64,000 bases of DNA from CAWJMD01 sp963843835 (GTDB lineage Bacteria > Actinomycetota > Actinomycetes > Actinomycetales > CAWJMD01). The translations under genes and the position numbers were made by a program. This document shows, in pieces, positions 35,151 through 43,493 of the stretch. Location: positions 434,001 to 498,000 of the forward strand of contig CAWJMD010000003.1 in NCBI GenBank assembly GCA_963843835.1, written 5' to 3'. Under the pieces are notes generated by a model that saw only the letters and a list, made by a program, of their open reading frames with translations, ran no database searches and had not been told where the DNA came from. Positions within the stretch are counted from its first letter, which is position 1. Each line of letters opens with the position of its first letter.

Positions 35151-35178
35151 TTGGCAGGGGGCTGTCGTGTGCTAACGT
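35151..35178 (+). promoter_or_regulatory. Likely promoter of the cold-shock gene
   Basis: TTGGCA at 35151-35156 and TAACGT at 35173-35178 are separated by 16 bp, a fair sigma-70-like promoter. It would give a leader of about 170 nt before the csp ATG. Confidence 0.5.
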
Positions 35179-35216
35179 CATCCACGGTTGCAGTTGCAGT
35201 TTGTGGCACGTTGTAG

Positions 35217-35250
35217 AACGCCCGCGGAGTGTGATTCCGACGGGCGTTTT
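35217..35250 (+). promoter_or_regulatory. Attenuator-like hairpin in the cold-shock leader
   Basis: The 8-bp arms AACGCCCG and CGGGCGTT are extended inside by CGGA/TCCG with a one-base bulge, and TTTT follows. It has the shape of an intrinsic terminator but lies 110 bp before the csp start, so it may be an attenuator or thermo-responsive switch. Confidence 0.6.
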
Positions 35251-35358
35251 CTGTGTCCAGGCCTCTGGCCCGGATGTGGACGGCGACTCAGCACGGCAGC
35301 CCGGGACAGGCGAGGTGCCTGTTCCGAAGAACTCGCCCCACACAAGGAGTACGCCAGC

Positions 35359-35562
35359 ATGGCTCAGGGCACTGTCAAGTGGTTCAACGCCGACAAGGGT
35401 TTCGGCTTCATCGCACAGGACGGCGGCGGCGCCGACGTCTTCGTGCACTTCTCGGCCATCCAGGCTGACGGGTACCGCTCGCTCGACGAGAACCAGCGCG
35501 TCGAGTTCGAGATCACCCAGGGCCCGAAGGGCCCGCAGGCGGAGAGCGTCCGCCCCGTCTGA
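35359..35562 (+). CDS. cspA: Cold-shock-domain protein
   Basis: A 67-residue single cold-shock domain. RNP1 is KGFGFIA and RNP2 is VFVHFSAI; the start MAQGTVKWFNADKG is canonical. It binds single-stranded RNA/DNA and loosens RNA structure. AAGGAG precedes ATG 35359. It is a monocistronic gene with a long structured leader and a strong terminator after the stop. Confidence 0.97.
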   Translation: MAQGTVKWFNADKGFGFIAQDGGGADVFVHFSAIQADGYRSLDENQRVEFEITQGPKGPQAESVRPV

Positions 35563-35578
35563 TCTCAGACCCCGAAGG

Positions 35579-35608
35579 GGCCCCCACCGTTCGCGGTGGG
35601 GGCCTTTT
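35579..35608 (+). terminator. Intrinsic terminator of csp
   Basis: A 10-bp perfect stem GGCCCCCACC/GGTGGGGGCC with loop GTTCGC is followed by TTTT, 17 bp after the csp stop. Confidence 0.9.
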
Positions 35609-35657
35609 CGTCGTCGGGGCACGGCGGTTCGTCGTCCGGGCACAGGGGCGTCCGGGC

Positions 35658-36734
35658 TCAGGCCGGCACCGCGGCCGCGCCGTCGTTGCTCCGGTGCACC
35701 CGGTTGCGACCCGCGTGCTTCGCCTCGTAGAGGGCGACGTCGGCGGCCTTGAGCAGGCCGGCGAGGTCGAGCTCGTCACCCCGGGCGCTCGCCACTCCGG
35801 CCGACATGGTCACGGGCAGCCCGGCGAGCGGCGTCGCCGCGATGTCGGCGATCAGCCGCTCACCGACGACGAAGGCGCCCTCGAGGTCGAGTCCCGGCAG
35901 CAGCACCGCGAACTCCTCACCCCCCAGCCGGTAGACGAGGTCGAAGGTCCGCAGGGTCTTGCGCAGTGCGTACGCGACCTCGCGCAGCACCACGTCACCG
36001 CGGTCGTGGCCGTGCTCGTCGTTCACCCGCTTGAAATGGTCGAGGTCGCACATGATCAGGGCCACGGGACCGTCGAGGACCTTCGCCTGCGCCGCCGCCT
36101 CCGCGAAGCGCGCAGGCAGGGCCTTGCGGTTGAAGAGACCCGTCAGGGGGTCGACGACGGCGTCGCCGCGTGACTGCATCTCGGCCGTCAGCAGCGCCAG
36201 GCACGCCGCGATCAGGCTGGCGAGCAGGGCGAGGTAGGCCAGGGCGTCGACGATGCCCGGGGCGTCCTCCGCCGGAGGGAGCCACAGCGCAGCCAGCATG
36301 GCCGACCCCGCGATCAGCACCGCGGCGGCGACGCCCCAGACGACCACACCGATCCGGTAGCGCGCCGCCAGCATGACCACGGGAACGGTGAGGAAGGAGA
36401 GCAGCGGGCTGTCCACCCCTCCGCTGAGGGCGACCGCCGCGGCGATGAGGAGCTCGAGCACGGCGATGGCCGACATCGCGTCGCGCTCGGGGCGCTCGCT
36501 GGACTGCCGCCGCTCGAGGAGTCCGAGGGTCAGGGCCGCCACCGCGACGAGCGCCACGAGCAGCCACCCGTACCAGAACGCGGAGACCAGGACGACGCCG
36601 CCGACCACCGCGCCCTGAACGCGACGAGCGGTCCTGACCCGTGCGTTCATGTCAAGGAAGCGCAGGCGCTCCACCTCGTTGCGGCAGAGCCACCGGGACG
36701 GCGGGACGCCCTCGACCGCCATGGGTGTGCTCAT
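35658..36734 (-). CDS. Membrane diguanylate cyclase (GGDEF)
   Basis: A 358-residue protein with about six hydrophobic segments between residues 35 and 185, then a GGDEF domain: DPLTGLFNRKAL, MCDLDHFKRVNDEHGHDRGD and the active motif RLGGEEFAVLLPG. Sequence predicts it makes c-di-GMP. No separate sensory domain is recognisable apart from the membrane part. It is divergent from the HU gene. Confidence 0.92.
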   Translation of the reverse strand: MSTPMAVEGVPPSRWLCRNEVERLRFLDMNARVRTARRVQGAVVGGVVLVSAFWYGWLLVALVAVAALTLGLLERRQSSERPERDAMSAIAVLELLIAAAVALSGGVDSPLLSFLTVPVVMLAARYRIGVVVWGVAAAVLIAGSAMLAALWLPPAEDAPGIVDALAYLALLASLIAACLALLTAEMQSRGDAVVDPLTGLFNRKALPARFAEAAAQAKVLDGPVALIMCDLDHFKRVNDEHGHDRGDVVLREVAYALRKTLRTFDLVYRLGGEEFAVLLPGLDLEGAFVVGERLIADIAATPLAGLPVTMSAGVASARGDELDLAGLLKAADVALYEAKHAGRNRVHRSNDGAAAVPA

Positions 36735-36841
36735 CCTGAGGACCTCGGCATGTCCTACGTCACACTTGAGGGTGGTTGTGGCGAGCCGGGCCGTCCGTGC
36801 GTGGGGTAGCGTCCGCCCCCCACCCCCTGACAGGAGTCATC

Positions 36842-37114
36842 GTGAACCGCAAGGAAGTCATCTCCTCCATCGCGCTGCGTACCGGCTCGAGCACCGCGCA
36901 GGTCGAGGGGTTCGTGGCCGCCCTAGAGCAGGTGCTCGTGGAGTCGGTGGGCCGCGGGGAGAAGGTGCAGCTGCCGGGGATCCTGTCGGTCGAGAGGGTC
37001 GAGAGGGCGGCGCGGACCGGCCGCAACCCCCGCACGGGCGAGCAGCTCGACATCCCCGCCGGGTTCGGCGTGAAGGCGACGCCGGGCAGCCGGCTCAAGG
37101 CCGCGGCCGGCTGA
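36842..37114 (+). CDS. hup: HU-family DNA-binding protein
   Basis: A 90-residue HU protein starting MNRKEVISSIALRTG from GTG 36842, with AGGAG 8 bases before. The DNA-binding arm region reads RTGRNPRTGEQLDIPAG, with the usual conserved proline. It lacks the long basic tail of mycobacterial HupB. Such short HU proteins bend and compact DNA as dimers. It is followed by a Fur-family gene and may be co-transcribed. Confidence 0.93.
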   Translation: MNRKEVISSIALRTGSSTAQVEGFVAALEQVLVESVGRGEKVQLPGILSVERVERAARTGRNPRTGEQLDIPAGFGVKATPGSRLKAAAG

Positions 37115-37151
37115 CCGTCCCCCGATCCCCGGACCGGGGCACACTGGGATC

Positions 37152-37595
37152 ATGAGCGCCGCCGAGCAGGGTGGTGACGAGAGCCCGGCCCGCCGGCTGC
37201 TGCGCAGTCGTGGGCAGCGGGTCACCCGTCCTCGAGTCGCGGTCGTCGAGGCGCTGACACGCCTGGCGGGGCACCCGAGCGCGGAGCAGGTCGCCTCGGA
37301 GGTCGCCACCGCCGCGCCGGGTGTGCACCGGGCGACGGTCTACCGCACGCTGGAGAAGCTGGCCGACCTCGGGGTGGTGACCCACGTGCACATGAGTCAC
37401 GGCACCACCGCGTACCACCTGTCCGACACCGGCTCCGAGCCGCATCTGCACGTGCGCTGCCGGGAGTGCGGGCGCGTGCTCGACCTTCCGCCGGACCTGC
37501 TCGACGACGCCCGCGACCGCGTGGCCGCGGAGGTGGGATTCGAGCTCGACACCGGGCACGTCGCGTTGTCGGGACGGTGCGCCGACTGCTCCTGA
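37152..37595 (+). CDS. Fur/Zur-family metal-dependent repressor
   Basis: A 147-residue Fur-family protein. The recognition helix lies in GVHRATVYRTLEKLADLGVV. The dimerisation domain has the metal ligands HLHVRCRECGRV and a closing CADC pair that forms a structural zinc site. Whether it senses zinc, iron or peroxide is not clear; the length and cysteine pairs would fit Zur. No Fur box was found nearby. ATG 37152 is the start. Confidence 0.88.
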   Translation: MSAAEQGGDESPARRLLRSRGQRVTRPRVAVVEALTRLAGHPSAEQVASEVATAAPGVHRATVYRTLEKLADLGVVTHVHMSHGTTAYHLSDTGSEPHLHVRCRECGRVLDLPPDLLDDARDRVAAEVGFELDTGHVALSGRCADCS

Positions 37596-37625
37596 GCGTG
37601 CCCGGGTGCTCGCGCCCCGACGGTC

Positions 37626-38384
37626 CTACTGGTCCTGCTGCATCCGGCGCTGGATGGAGGCGTACAGCTGCTGCAGACCGGAGGGGCCCACCAGCCCCAG
37701 CTGGGCCTCGATCGTCTGGACCATCTCGTGGTCCGAGCGCACGGCCTCGCTCGACTGGATCAGGACCGTCCCCTCGCCGGTGAAGTCGAACTGCCGCTCC
37801 TCACCCGAGACCACCCCCGCGAAGCTCATCGCGGTGCCGAGGAAGCCCTGCATCCAGCCGGAGTCGAAGTGGTGGCTCGGTGCCGGGCAGTCGGCCCATC
37901 CGAGCAACGCCTCCGGGTCGACCCGCACCGGTGGCTCTGCGAACATCACGGCACCGGACGACGACGCGAGGAACTTGCCGGTGCCGATGAGGGTGACGAA
38001 GCCCGGGACGATCGACTGCTTGAGCTCCAGCCCGAACTGGAAGGCGAGCAGGTTGGACGCCTTGATCGTGAGGTTGCCCGCGTCGAGGTCGTACGAGTTG
38101 ATCTCGTAGCCGCGGTCGCCGATGACCAGCTTGCCGTGTCCCTCAGCCACCACCCAGCTACCCGCGTAGAGGGGTGACGAGAACCGCTGGCTCACAGCGG
38201 TCATCAGCTGCTGCGACAGCGATCGGCCCCGCACCGAGTGGAACTGGAGGTTGCCGTAGAACGCGATCATCGCGCCCTTCGACATGAACCACGGCTCGGT
38301 GATCTCGATCGAGTACGCGTAGGGGTTGTCCGGCACGTTGTCGTTGTTCGGCAGCGAGCCCGGGGTGTGCACGACGATGGTCAC
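37626..38384 (-). CDS. AIM24-family protein, third of three
   Basis: A 252-residue beta-rich protein of the AIM24/TIGR00266 family. The family core is KGAMIAFYGNLQF near residue 40 and GKFLASSSGAVM later. No enzyme activity is known for bacterial AIM24 proteins; the fold resembles a trimeric beta-barrel. GTG 38384 overlaps the stop of the preceding paralogue as GTGA. It is the most divergent of the three and lacks the Gly-rich loop. Confidence 0.85.
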   Translation of the reverse strand: MTIVVHTPGSLPNNDNVPDNPYAYSIEITEPWFMSKGAMIAFYGNLQFHSVRGRSLSQQLMTAVSQRFSSPLYAGSWVVAEGHGKLVIGDRGYEINSYDLDAGNLTIKASNLLAFQFGLELKQSIVPGFVTLIGTGKFLASSSGAVMFAEPPVRVDPEALLGWADCPAPSHHFDSGWMQGFLGTAMSFAGVVSGEERQFDFTGEGTVLIQSSEAVRSDHEMVQTIEAQLGLVGPSGLQQLYASIQRRMQQDQ

Positions 38385-39049
38385 AGCTTCTGCTCCGATG
38401 CCTGGACGTAGACGACTCCGTCGCCCGTCAGCCTGAGCTGGATGGCCTCTCCCGACCCACGGCCGGCGACGTCCCGCCACCCGACGCTGGCGGACATGTC
38501 GACCTGCACGTTGCCCACGTGCCCGACGTAGGCCTGGGGGTCGACCATCGTCGGCTGCCCGCCGCGCACCGGCAGCTCGAGCGTGCCTCCGTGCGAGAGC
38601 AGCGCCACCGACCCCTGCCCCTGCAGCTGGGTGGTGAAGAGCCCCTGCCCGGTCATCGCACCACGGACGGCGGAGCGGACGCCGCCCTGCTGGGCGAGCA
38701 TCACGACGGACGACTGCAGGTGCGCGCTGTGGGCCAGGAGCCGGCTCGCCTCGACCGCGAGCACCTGCCCGTCGAGCGGCACGACCGTGACGTGCAGCCC
38801 GGAGCGGCCGTAGTACACCTCACCCCGCCCGGTGGCTGCCATCATCGCGACGTGCTCGCCTGCCATGGCCCGGCCGGCCATGCCCACCAGACCGCCCATC
38901 TGGCCCATCCCGCCGCCCTGACCACCCGGACCGTGGGGGATGAACCGCACGTCGCCGGTGTAGAAGAGCATGGCCCCCTTGCGGGCCAGCACGTCGCCCG
39001 TCGAGAGGTCGACCTTGACGACCTTGGAGTTCACCTTCTCGAACGTCAT
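38381..39049 (-). CDS. AIM24-family protein, second of three
   Basis: A 222-residue paralogue starting MTFEKVNSKVVKVDL. The shared core is KGAMLFYTGDVRFIP, then a Gly/Met-rich loop (about residues 40-55), GEVYYGRSGLHVTVV and GAMTGQGLFTTQLQGQG. ATG 39049 lies 8 bp past the stop of the first paralogue. The three genes are one operon and probably form a mixed complex; function is unknown. Confidence 0.87.
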   Translation of the reverse strand: MTFEKVNSKVVKVDLSTGDVLARKGAMLFYTGDVRFIPHGPGGQGGGMGQMGGLVGMAGRAMAGEHVAMMAATGRGEVYYGRSGLHVTVVPLDGQVLAVEASRLLAHSAHLQSSVVMLAQQGGVRSAVRGAMTGQGLFTTQLQGQGSVALLSHGGTLELPVRGGQPTMVDPQAYVGHVGNVQVDMSASVGWRDVAGRGSGEAIQLRLTGDGVVYVQASEQKL

Positions 39050-39056
39050 GACCGCC

Positions 39057-39680
39057 TCACCGCTCCGCTGGCTGGATGTAGACGACGCCCTGCCCGTCCC
39101 AGCGCAGGGAGAACGGCTCACCGCTGCCCTCGCCCATCACCGAGGCCCAGCTGACGTCGGTGACGAACGACTGGTTGAGCTGGCCGCGGGCCGCGACGAA
39201 GGCGTCGGGGTCGACCACGAGCGGGAACTGGCTGCTCACCTCGAGCCCGATCAGCGGACCACCGGCCGACAGCAGCGCGACCTGCCCCTGGCCGGTCACG
39301 GTCGTCGTGAACAGGCCCTGACCCGTGGCCGCGCCACGGACCCCGGAGAACTTGATGTCGGTGCGCAGCTGGCCGGAGATGACCAGCAGCTGCTGCGACT
39401 CGACCTGCAGCGTCTCGTTGGTGAGGTCGACCAGCGTGACGTCCTGCGCGTCGACGGCGAGGTAGACGACGCCGTGGCCGGTGCACTCCATCAGCTTCAG
39501 CGACTCGCCGGTGGCGCGGCGCTTGAGCCCGGCCATGAGGCCGTCGCCGCCGCCCATGCCGGCGCCCTTGAACTGGACGTTGCCCTCGTAGGCCACCATC
39601 GACCCGGTGAGGGCGCGGACCGTGTCACCGTTCAGGTGCGCCTCGAGCAGGCGTCTCCCGTTCGTCCTGAGCTCAGCCAT
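39057..39680 (-). CDS. AIM24-family protein, first of three
   Basis: A 207-residue paralogue. The core is GSMVAYEGNVQFKGAGMGGG, then CTGHGVVYLAVDAQ and GAATGQGLFTTTVTGQG. ATG 39680 follows GGGGAG with good spacing; a GTG two codons upstream is too close to that site. Sequence similarity to the next gene (TGQGLFTT in both) shows duplication within the operon. Confidence 0.87.
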   Translation of the reverse strand: MAELRTNGRRLLEAHLNGDTVRALTGSMVAYEGNVQFKGAGMGGGDGLMAGLKRRATGESLKLMECTGHGVVYLAVDAQDVTLVDLTNETLQVESQQLLVISGQLRTDIKFSGVRGAATGQGLFTTTVTGQGQVALLSAGGPLIGLEVSSQFPLVVDPDAFVAARGQLNQSFVTDVSWASVMGEGSGEPFSLRWDGQGVVYIQPAER

Positions 39681-39776
39681 GGACACTCCCCAGTCCGCGC
39701 CACGGCCGACCCGTGCGGTGCGCGCCTCGACGGCGCGAGGCTAGCAGCCGCTCCCTGCGTGCGGACGGCACTCGGA

Positions 39777-40160
39777 TCAGCGGGGGACCTCCGCCATCAG
39801 GCCGACGTGGTTGCCGTCCGGATCGGTGAGGATCGCGAGCCAGAGCGTCCACTCGGGCGTCGAGAACACCTCGTGCGGCTCGGACACCACCGGCACCCCG
39901 GCGGACCTCAGACGCTCTGTCTCCGTGGGCACGTCGTCCACGCGGTAGTAGACGAGGCTGGACGCCAGGCCCTCCTCGCCGGGGTTCGCGTCCAGGTAGA
40001 CGCGCACGTCCCCGGCGTAGAGGAACGCCATCGGCTGCCCCGGTGGCCGCAGCCACTCGCGCAGCCCGAGGACGTCGCGGTAGAACGACACCGCCCGGTC
40101 GATGTCGCTCACCCGCACGAGGACCTGCACCACCCCGGTCACCGCCGCCGCGTCGCCCAT
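39777..40160 (-). CDS. VOC-superfamily (glyoxalase-like) protein
   Basis: A 127-residue single-domain VOC protein with two beta-alpha-beta-beta-beta modules: VQVLVRVSDIDRAVSFYRDV and, in the second half, WLAILTDPDGNHVGLM. The usual metal ligands are partly kept (the terminal glutamate in MAEVPR is less certain). Substrate unknown. ATG 40160 begins MGDAAAVTGVVQ. It is next to the large dehydrogenase on the same strand, 32 bp after that gene's stop. Confidence 0.83.
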   Translation of the reverse strand: MGDAAAVTGVVQVLVRVSDIDRAVSFYRDVLGLREWLRPPGQPMAFLYAGDVRVYLDANPGEEGLASSLVYYRVDDVPTETERLRSAGVPVVSEPHEVFSTPEWTLWLAILTDPDGNHVGLMAEVPR

Positions 40161-40192
40161 CCCCGCAGGGTAGGCCCCCCGTGCGGGTCACA

Positions 40193-43039
40193 TCAGAGAC
40201 GGGCCGCGAGCAGCTGGGCCAGGTGGACGCCGGTGACCCCGGCCAGGTCGTCAGCCTGGGTCCGGCACGAGAAGCCGTCGGCGAGCAGCACGGCACCGGC
40301 GGGGGCGTCGCGCAGGGCGGGCAGCAGGCCGTTCTCGGCGACGGCCACCGAGACGTCGTAGTGGCCGGCCTCCATGCCGAAGTTGCCGGCCAGCCCGCAG
40401 CAGCCGGCGATCGTCCGGACGTCCGCGCCGGCCGCTCGCAGCAGGGCCGTGTCCTGCGAGTAGCCGCCGGTCGCGTGCTGGTGGCAGTGCGGCTGCGCCA
40501 CCACGTCGACGCCGGCCAGCGACGGCGGCGCCCACGGGTCGGCCCCGACCGTCGCGGCCACCAGCACCTCGGCCAGGGTGCGCGAGGCGTCGGCCACCTG
40601 CCGGGACCGCGGGTCGTCCCCCAGCAGCTCGACGAGGTCGGAGCGCAGCACCGCGGTGCACGAGGGCTCCAGGCCGACGATCTGCGTGCCTGCCGCGGCG
40701 TGCGGCCCGAGCACGTCGAGCAGACCGCGCAGGCGTCGACGCGCACCGTCGAGCTGACCAGTGGAGATCCAGGTGAGGCCGCAGCAGACCTGCTGCTCAG
40801 GCAGTCTCACCGCGTAGCCCGCAGCGGTCAGGACCTCGATCGCGTCCACGGCGACGTCGGGTGAGAACGAGTCGCTGAAGGAGTCGACCCAGAGCAGGAC
40901 AGCGCCGCGGGACGCCGTCGTCGCCCGGGACAGAGCGGAGGCGACGTCGTCGCGCCGCCGACGGAACGGTCGCGTGGCGAAGGCCGGCACCCCGCGTCGG
41001 GGGTCGAGTCCCGTGGCACGGAACGCGATCCGCCGCAGGGGCGCCACCGCGGCGAGCGCGTTGGCCAGTCGGGGCGCGACGCCCGCGAGCCGCGCCCACC
41101 GGGGCAGCTGGCCGAGCGCGTAGTGCCGCAGAGGACGCCGCCGACCGCGATAGGTCTGGTACAGCGCCTCGGACTTGTAGGCAGCCATGTCCACGCCTGT
41201 CGGGCAGTCGCTCGCGCACGCCTTGCACGACAGGCACAGGTCCAGGGCGTCGTGGACCTCCGGCGACGCCCAGCCCTCCTGGACGACGGATCCGTTCGCC
41301 ATCTCCTGCAGCACCCGGGCCCGCCCACGCGTGCTGTCCTTCTCATCGCGCGTCGCCAGGTAGGACGGACACATGAACCCCCCCGCCTCGGACAGGTCGG
41401 CGCGGCACTTGCCGACACCCGTGCACCGGTGCAGCGCACGGGTCACGTCGCCACCGTCATGGGCGAAGGCGAAGCCACGGGTGGCCAGCAGCGGGCGGGC
41501 GGACGGCCGGCGGAGATCGGCGTCAAGAGGCAGCGGGTCGACGAGAACACCTGGGTTGCAGGCGTTCTCGGGATCGAGCAGGCCCTTGAAGGCCGAGAAG
41601 GCCGCCAGCGCCTCGGGCGAGTACATCAGCGGCAACAGCTCGCTGCGCGCTCGTCCGTCGCCGTGCTCACCCGAGAACGACCCACCGTGCGAGGCCACGA
41701 GCCGGGCGGCCGACTCGATGAAGGGACGCATCCGCGGCGGGGCGTCCTCCAGGGGGAGGTCGATGCGGACGTGCACGCAGCCGTCGCCGAAGTGGCCGTA
41801 GAGCAGTCCGTCCAGTCCGTGCTCGACCATCAGCGCGTCGAAGTCGCGCAGGTAGGCGCCGAGCCTGGCCGGGGGGACCGCGGCGTCCTCCCACCCGGGC
41901 CAGCCGGGCTCGCCCGCCGGGGTCCGGCCACCGAGCCCGGCGCCGTCCTCCCGGATCCTCCACAGCGCGGTGGCGGCCGGCCCGGCGGGCAGGATGCGGA
42001 CGGCGTCCGTCCCCGCGTCGGCGGCCAGGGCCCGAGCGGTCTCCAGCGCGGCCTCCGGCGTCGAGCCGCCGACCTCGACCATCAGCCAGCCCGCCCCGCG
42101 GGGCAGATCGGGTACAGCCCCGGGCCCCTTGGCGCGACGGACCACGTCGACGAGCCGCGCGTCGATGCCCTCGACAGCCAGCGGACGGTGCCGCAGCAGG
42201 TCCGGTACCGCGTCAGCCGCGGAGGGCATGTCCGGGTAGCCCAGCACGACGAGGGTCGGTGCGTTCGCGATCTCGACGAGGTCGACCGTCGCCTCGAGGA
42301 GCAGCCCGCAGGTGCCCTCGGTGCCGACCAGTGCCCGAGCCAGGTGGGTGCCGTTCTCGGGCAGCAGGTGCTCCAGCGAGTACCCGGAGACCTGGCGGCT
42401 GAAGCGCCCCAGCTCGGTTCGCAGAACGGCCAGGCTGCCCTGCACCAGGGCGTCCAGGCCCGGGACGGGGTCGAGCGCGCCGGGTCCGGACGCTGCGGTG
42501 AAGCGCTGTCCGCGGCCGTCCAGCCAGTCCAGCGACCGCACGTTGTCGGCGGTGCGCCCATAGGCGACGGCGTGCGGCCCGCAGGCGTTGTTGCCGATCA
42601 TCCCTCCGAGGGTCGCGCGGGTCCACGTCGAGGGGTCGGGGCCGAAGCGCAGTCCGTGTGGTGCGGTCGCCCGCTGCAGGGTGGCCATCACGGTGCCCGG
42701 CTGCACCCGCGCCGTGCGGGCGTCGACGTCGATCTCGAGGACGCGGTCGAGGTGGCGGCTCAGGTCGAGGACCAGCCCGGTGCCGACGGCGTTGCCGGCG
42801 ACCGACGTGCCTGCCCCGCGAACCGTCAGGGGGACGCCGGCCGCCCGGGCCGTCTCGGCGGCGGCGACGACCTCGTCGACGTGCCGGGGGAAGGCGACGC
42901 AGGTGGGGACGACCCGGTAGTTGGAGGCGTCCGTCGAGTACTCGGCACGGCGCCGGGTCGACGCGTCGACCTCGGTGAGGCCGGCCCGGACCAGCTCGCC
43001 GACCAGGTCGGCGGTGACGGCGCCGTCGGCCAGGGTCAT
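40193..43039 (-). CDS. FAD-linked oxidase / Fe-S oxidoreductase fusion, YdiJ-like
   Basis: A 948-residue two-part enzyme. Residues 1-480 form a PCMH FAD domain (VRGAGTSVAGNAVG, the FAD-binding GNNACGPHAVAYGRTADNV) with FAD-oxidase C features (YGHFGDGCVHVR, FSGEHGDGRAR). Residues from 530 carry a ferredoxin-like cluster motif CLSCKACASDCPTGVD and two CCG-type domains (QVCCGLTWISTGQ, GCCGLAGNFGMEAGHYD). E. coli YdiJ oxidises D-2-hydroxyglutarate; D-lactate dehydrogenases share this layout, so the substrate is uncertain. ATG 43039 is the start. The 42-bp tandem repeats lie just upstream. Confidence 0.93.
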   Translation of the reverse strand: MTLADGAVTADLVGELVRAGLTEVDASTRRRAEYSTDASNYRVVPTCVAFPRHVDEVVAAAETARAAGVPLTVRGAGTSVAGNAVGTGLVLDLSRHLDRVLEIDVDARTARVQPGTVMATLQRATAPHGLRFGPDPSTWTRATLGGMIGNNACGPHAVAYGRTADNVRSLDWLDGRGQRFTAASGPGALDPVPGLDALVQGSLAVLRTELGRFSRQVSGYSLEHLLPENGTHLARALVGTEGTCGLLLEATVDLVEIANAPTLVVLGYPDMPSAADAVPDLLRHRPLAVEGIDARLVDVVRRAKGPGAVPDLPRGAGWLMVEVGGSTPEAALETARALAADAGTDAVRILPAGPAATALWRIREDGAGLGGRTPAGEPGWPGWEDAAVPPARLGAYLRDFDALMVEHGLDGLLYGHFGDGCVHVRIDLPLEDAPPRMRPFIESAARLVASHGGSFSGEHGDGRARSELLPLMYSPEALAAFSAFKGLLDPENACNPGVLVDPLPLDADLRRPSARPLLATRGFAFAHDGGDVTRALHRCTGVGKCRADLSEAGGFMCPSYLATRDEKDSTRGRARVLQEMANGSVVQEGWASPEVHDALDLCLSCKACASDCPTGVDMAAYKSEALYQTYRGRRRPLRHYALGQLPRWARLAGVAPRLANALAAVAPLRRIAFRATGLDPRRGVPAFATRPFRRRRDDVASALSRATTASRGAVLLWVDSFSDSFSPDVAVDAIEVLTAAGYAVRLPEQQVCCGLTWISTGQLDGARRRLRGLLDVLGPHAAAGTQIVGLEPSCTAVLRSDLVELLGDDPRSRQVADASRTLAEVLVAATVGADPWAPPSLAGVDVVAQPHCHQHATGGYSQDTALLRAAGADVRTIAGCCGLAGNFGMEAGHYDVSVAVAENGLLPALRDAPAGAVLLADGFSCRTQADDLAGVTGVHLAQLLAARL

Positions 43040-43116
43040 GGGCCCATCCTCCCAGTCGCCCTCGTCCGTCCCCCACCCCGGGCGGAGGCGCCCGGCAGCC
43101 GGCCCCACCCGAACCC

Positions 43117-43284
43117 GCTTCTACCGGGAATGGTGGTCCACGGACCCCGACCGGGCCCGATTCTCCCGAGAATCGTGCGCCAGCCGTCCCACCCGACGCC
43201 GATTCTCCCGAGAAACGGGGCCGACGGGGCCCATCCGAGGGGCCTTCTCCTCCGAACACCCGAGTGACGAACCCCGATGACCCC
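43117..43284. repeat. Four 42-bp tandem repeats with imperfect palindromes
   Basis: Units begin at 43117, 43159, 43201 and 43243, each exactly 42 bp. The head of units 2 and 3 is GATTCTCCCGAGAA; in unit 2 it is part of a perfect 7-2-7 palindrome (GATTCTC-CC-GAGAATC). Unit 1 and unit 4 are degenerate (GCTTCTACCGGGAA and CCTTCTCCTCCGAA). The tails share CCCACCCGA-like sequence. The array fills the gap between the dehydrogenase and the small membrane protein, whose GTG lies in unit 4. Confidence 0.85.
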
Positions 43285-43491
43285 GGCCCCCGGTCCGAGC
43301 GCAGCGCCCTCGGCGTGCGCACCATCGTCGGCGTGGTGCTGGTGCTGGTCGGGCTCCTCTGGACGGGGCAGGGCATCGGGTGGATCGGCGGCAGCCCGAT
43401 GACCGGTGTCACGCTGTGGGCGGTCGTGGGACCGGTCGTCACCCTCGCCGGTGCCGGACTGCTGGTGCTCGCCCGGCGTCGCCGCGACTGA
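43264..43491 (+). CDS. Small two-helix membrane protein
   Basis: A 75-residue protein with two hydrophobic segments (about residues 19-36 and 46-68) joined by a short GQGIGWIGGSP loop and ending in RRRRD. No family is recognised. GTG 43264 starts inside the last 42-bp repeat unit; a shorter start is possible but would begin within the first helix. It ends just before the convergent QueA-like gene. Confidence 0.72.
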   Translation: MTNPDDPGPRSERSALGVRTIVGVVLVLVGLLWTGQGIGWIGGSPMTGVTLWAVVGPVVTLAGAGLLVLARRRRD

Positions 43492-43493
43492 CG

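Noticed and set aside
42921..43280. The 42-bp repeats read as 14-residue protein repeats (RFSRE-type) on the plus strand and RFSGES-type on the minus strand
   Set aside because: A 42-bp period keeps any frame open, both readings are antisense to or run into real genes, and no start signal fits. A DNA-level role is more likely.
43117..43284. 42-bp repeats as a CRISPR array
   Set aside because: The units are contiguous and diverged, with no unique spacers and no cas genes.
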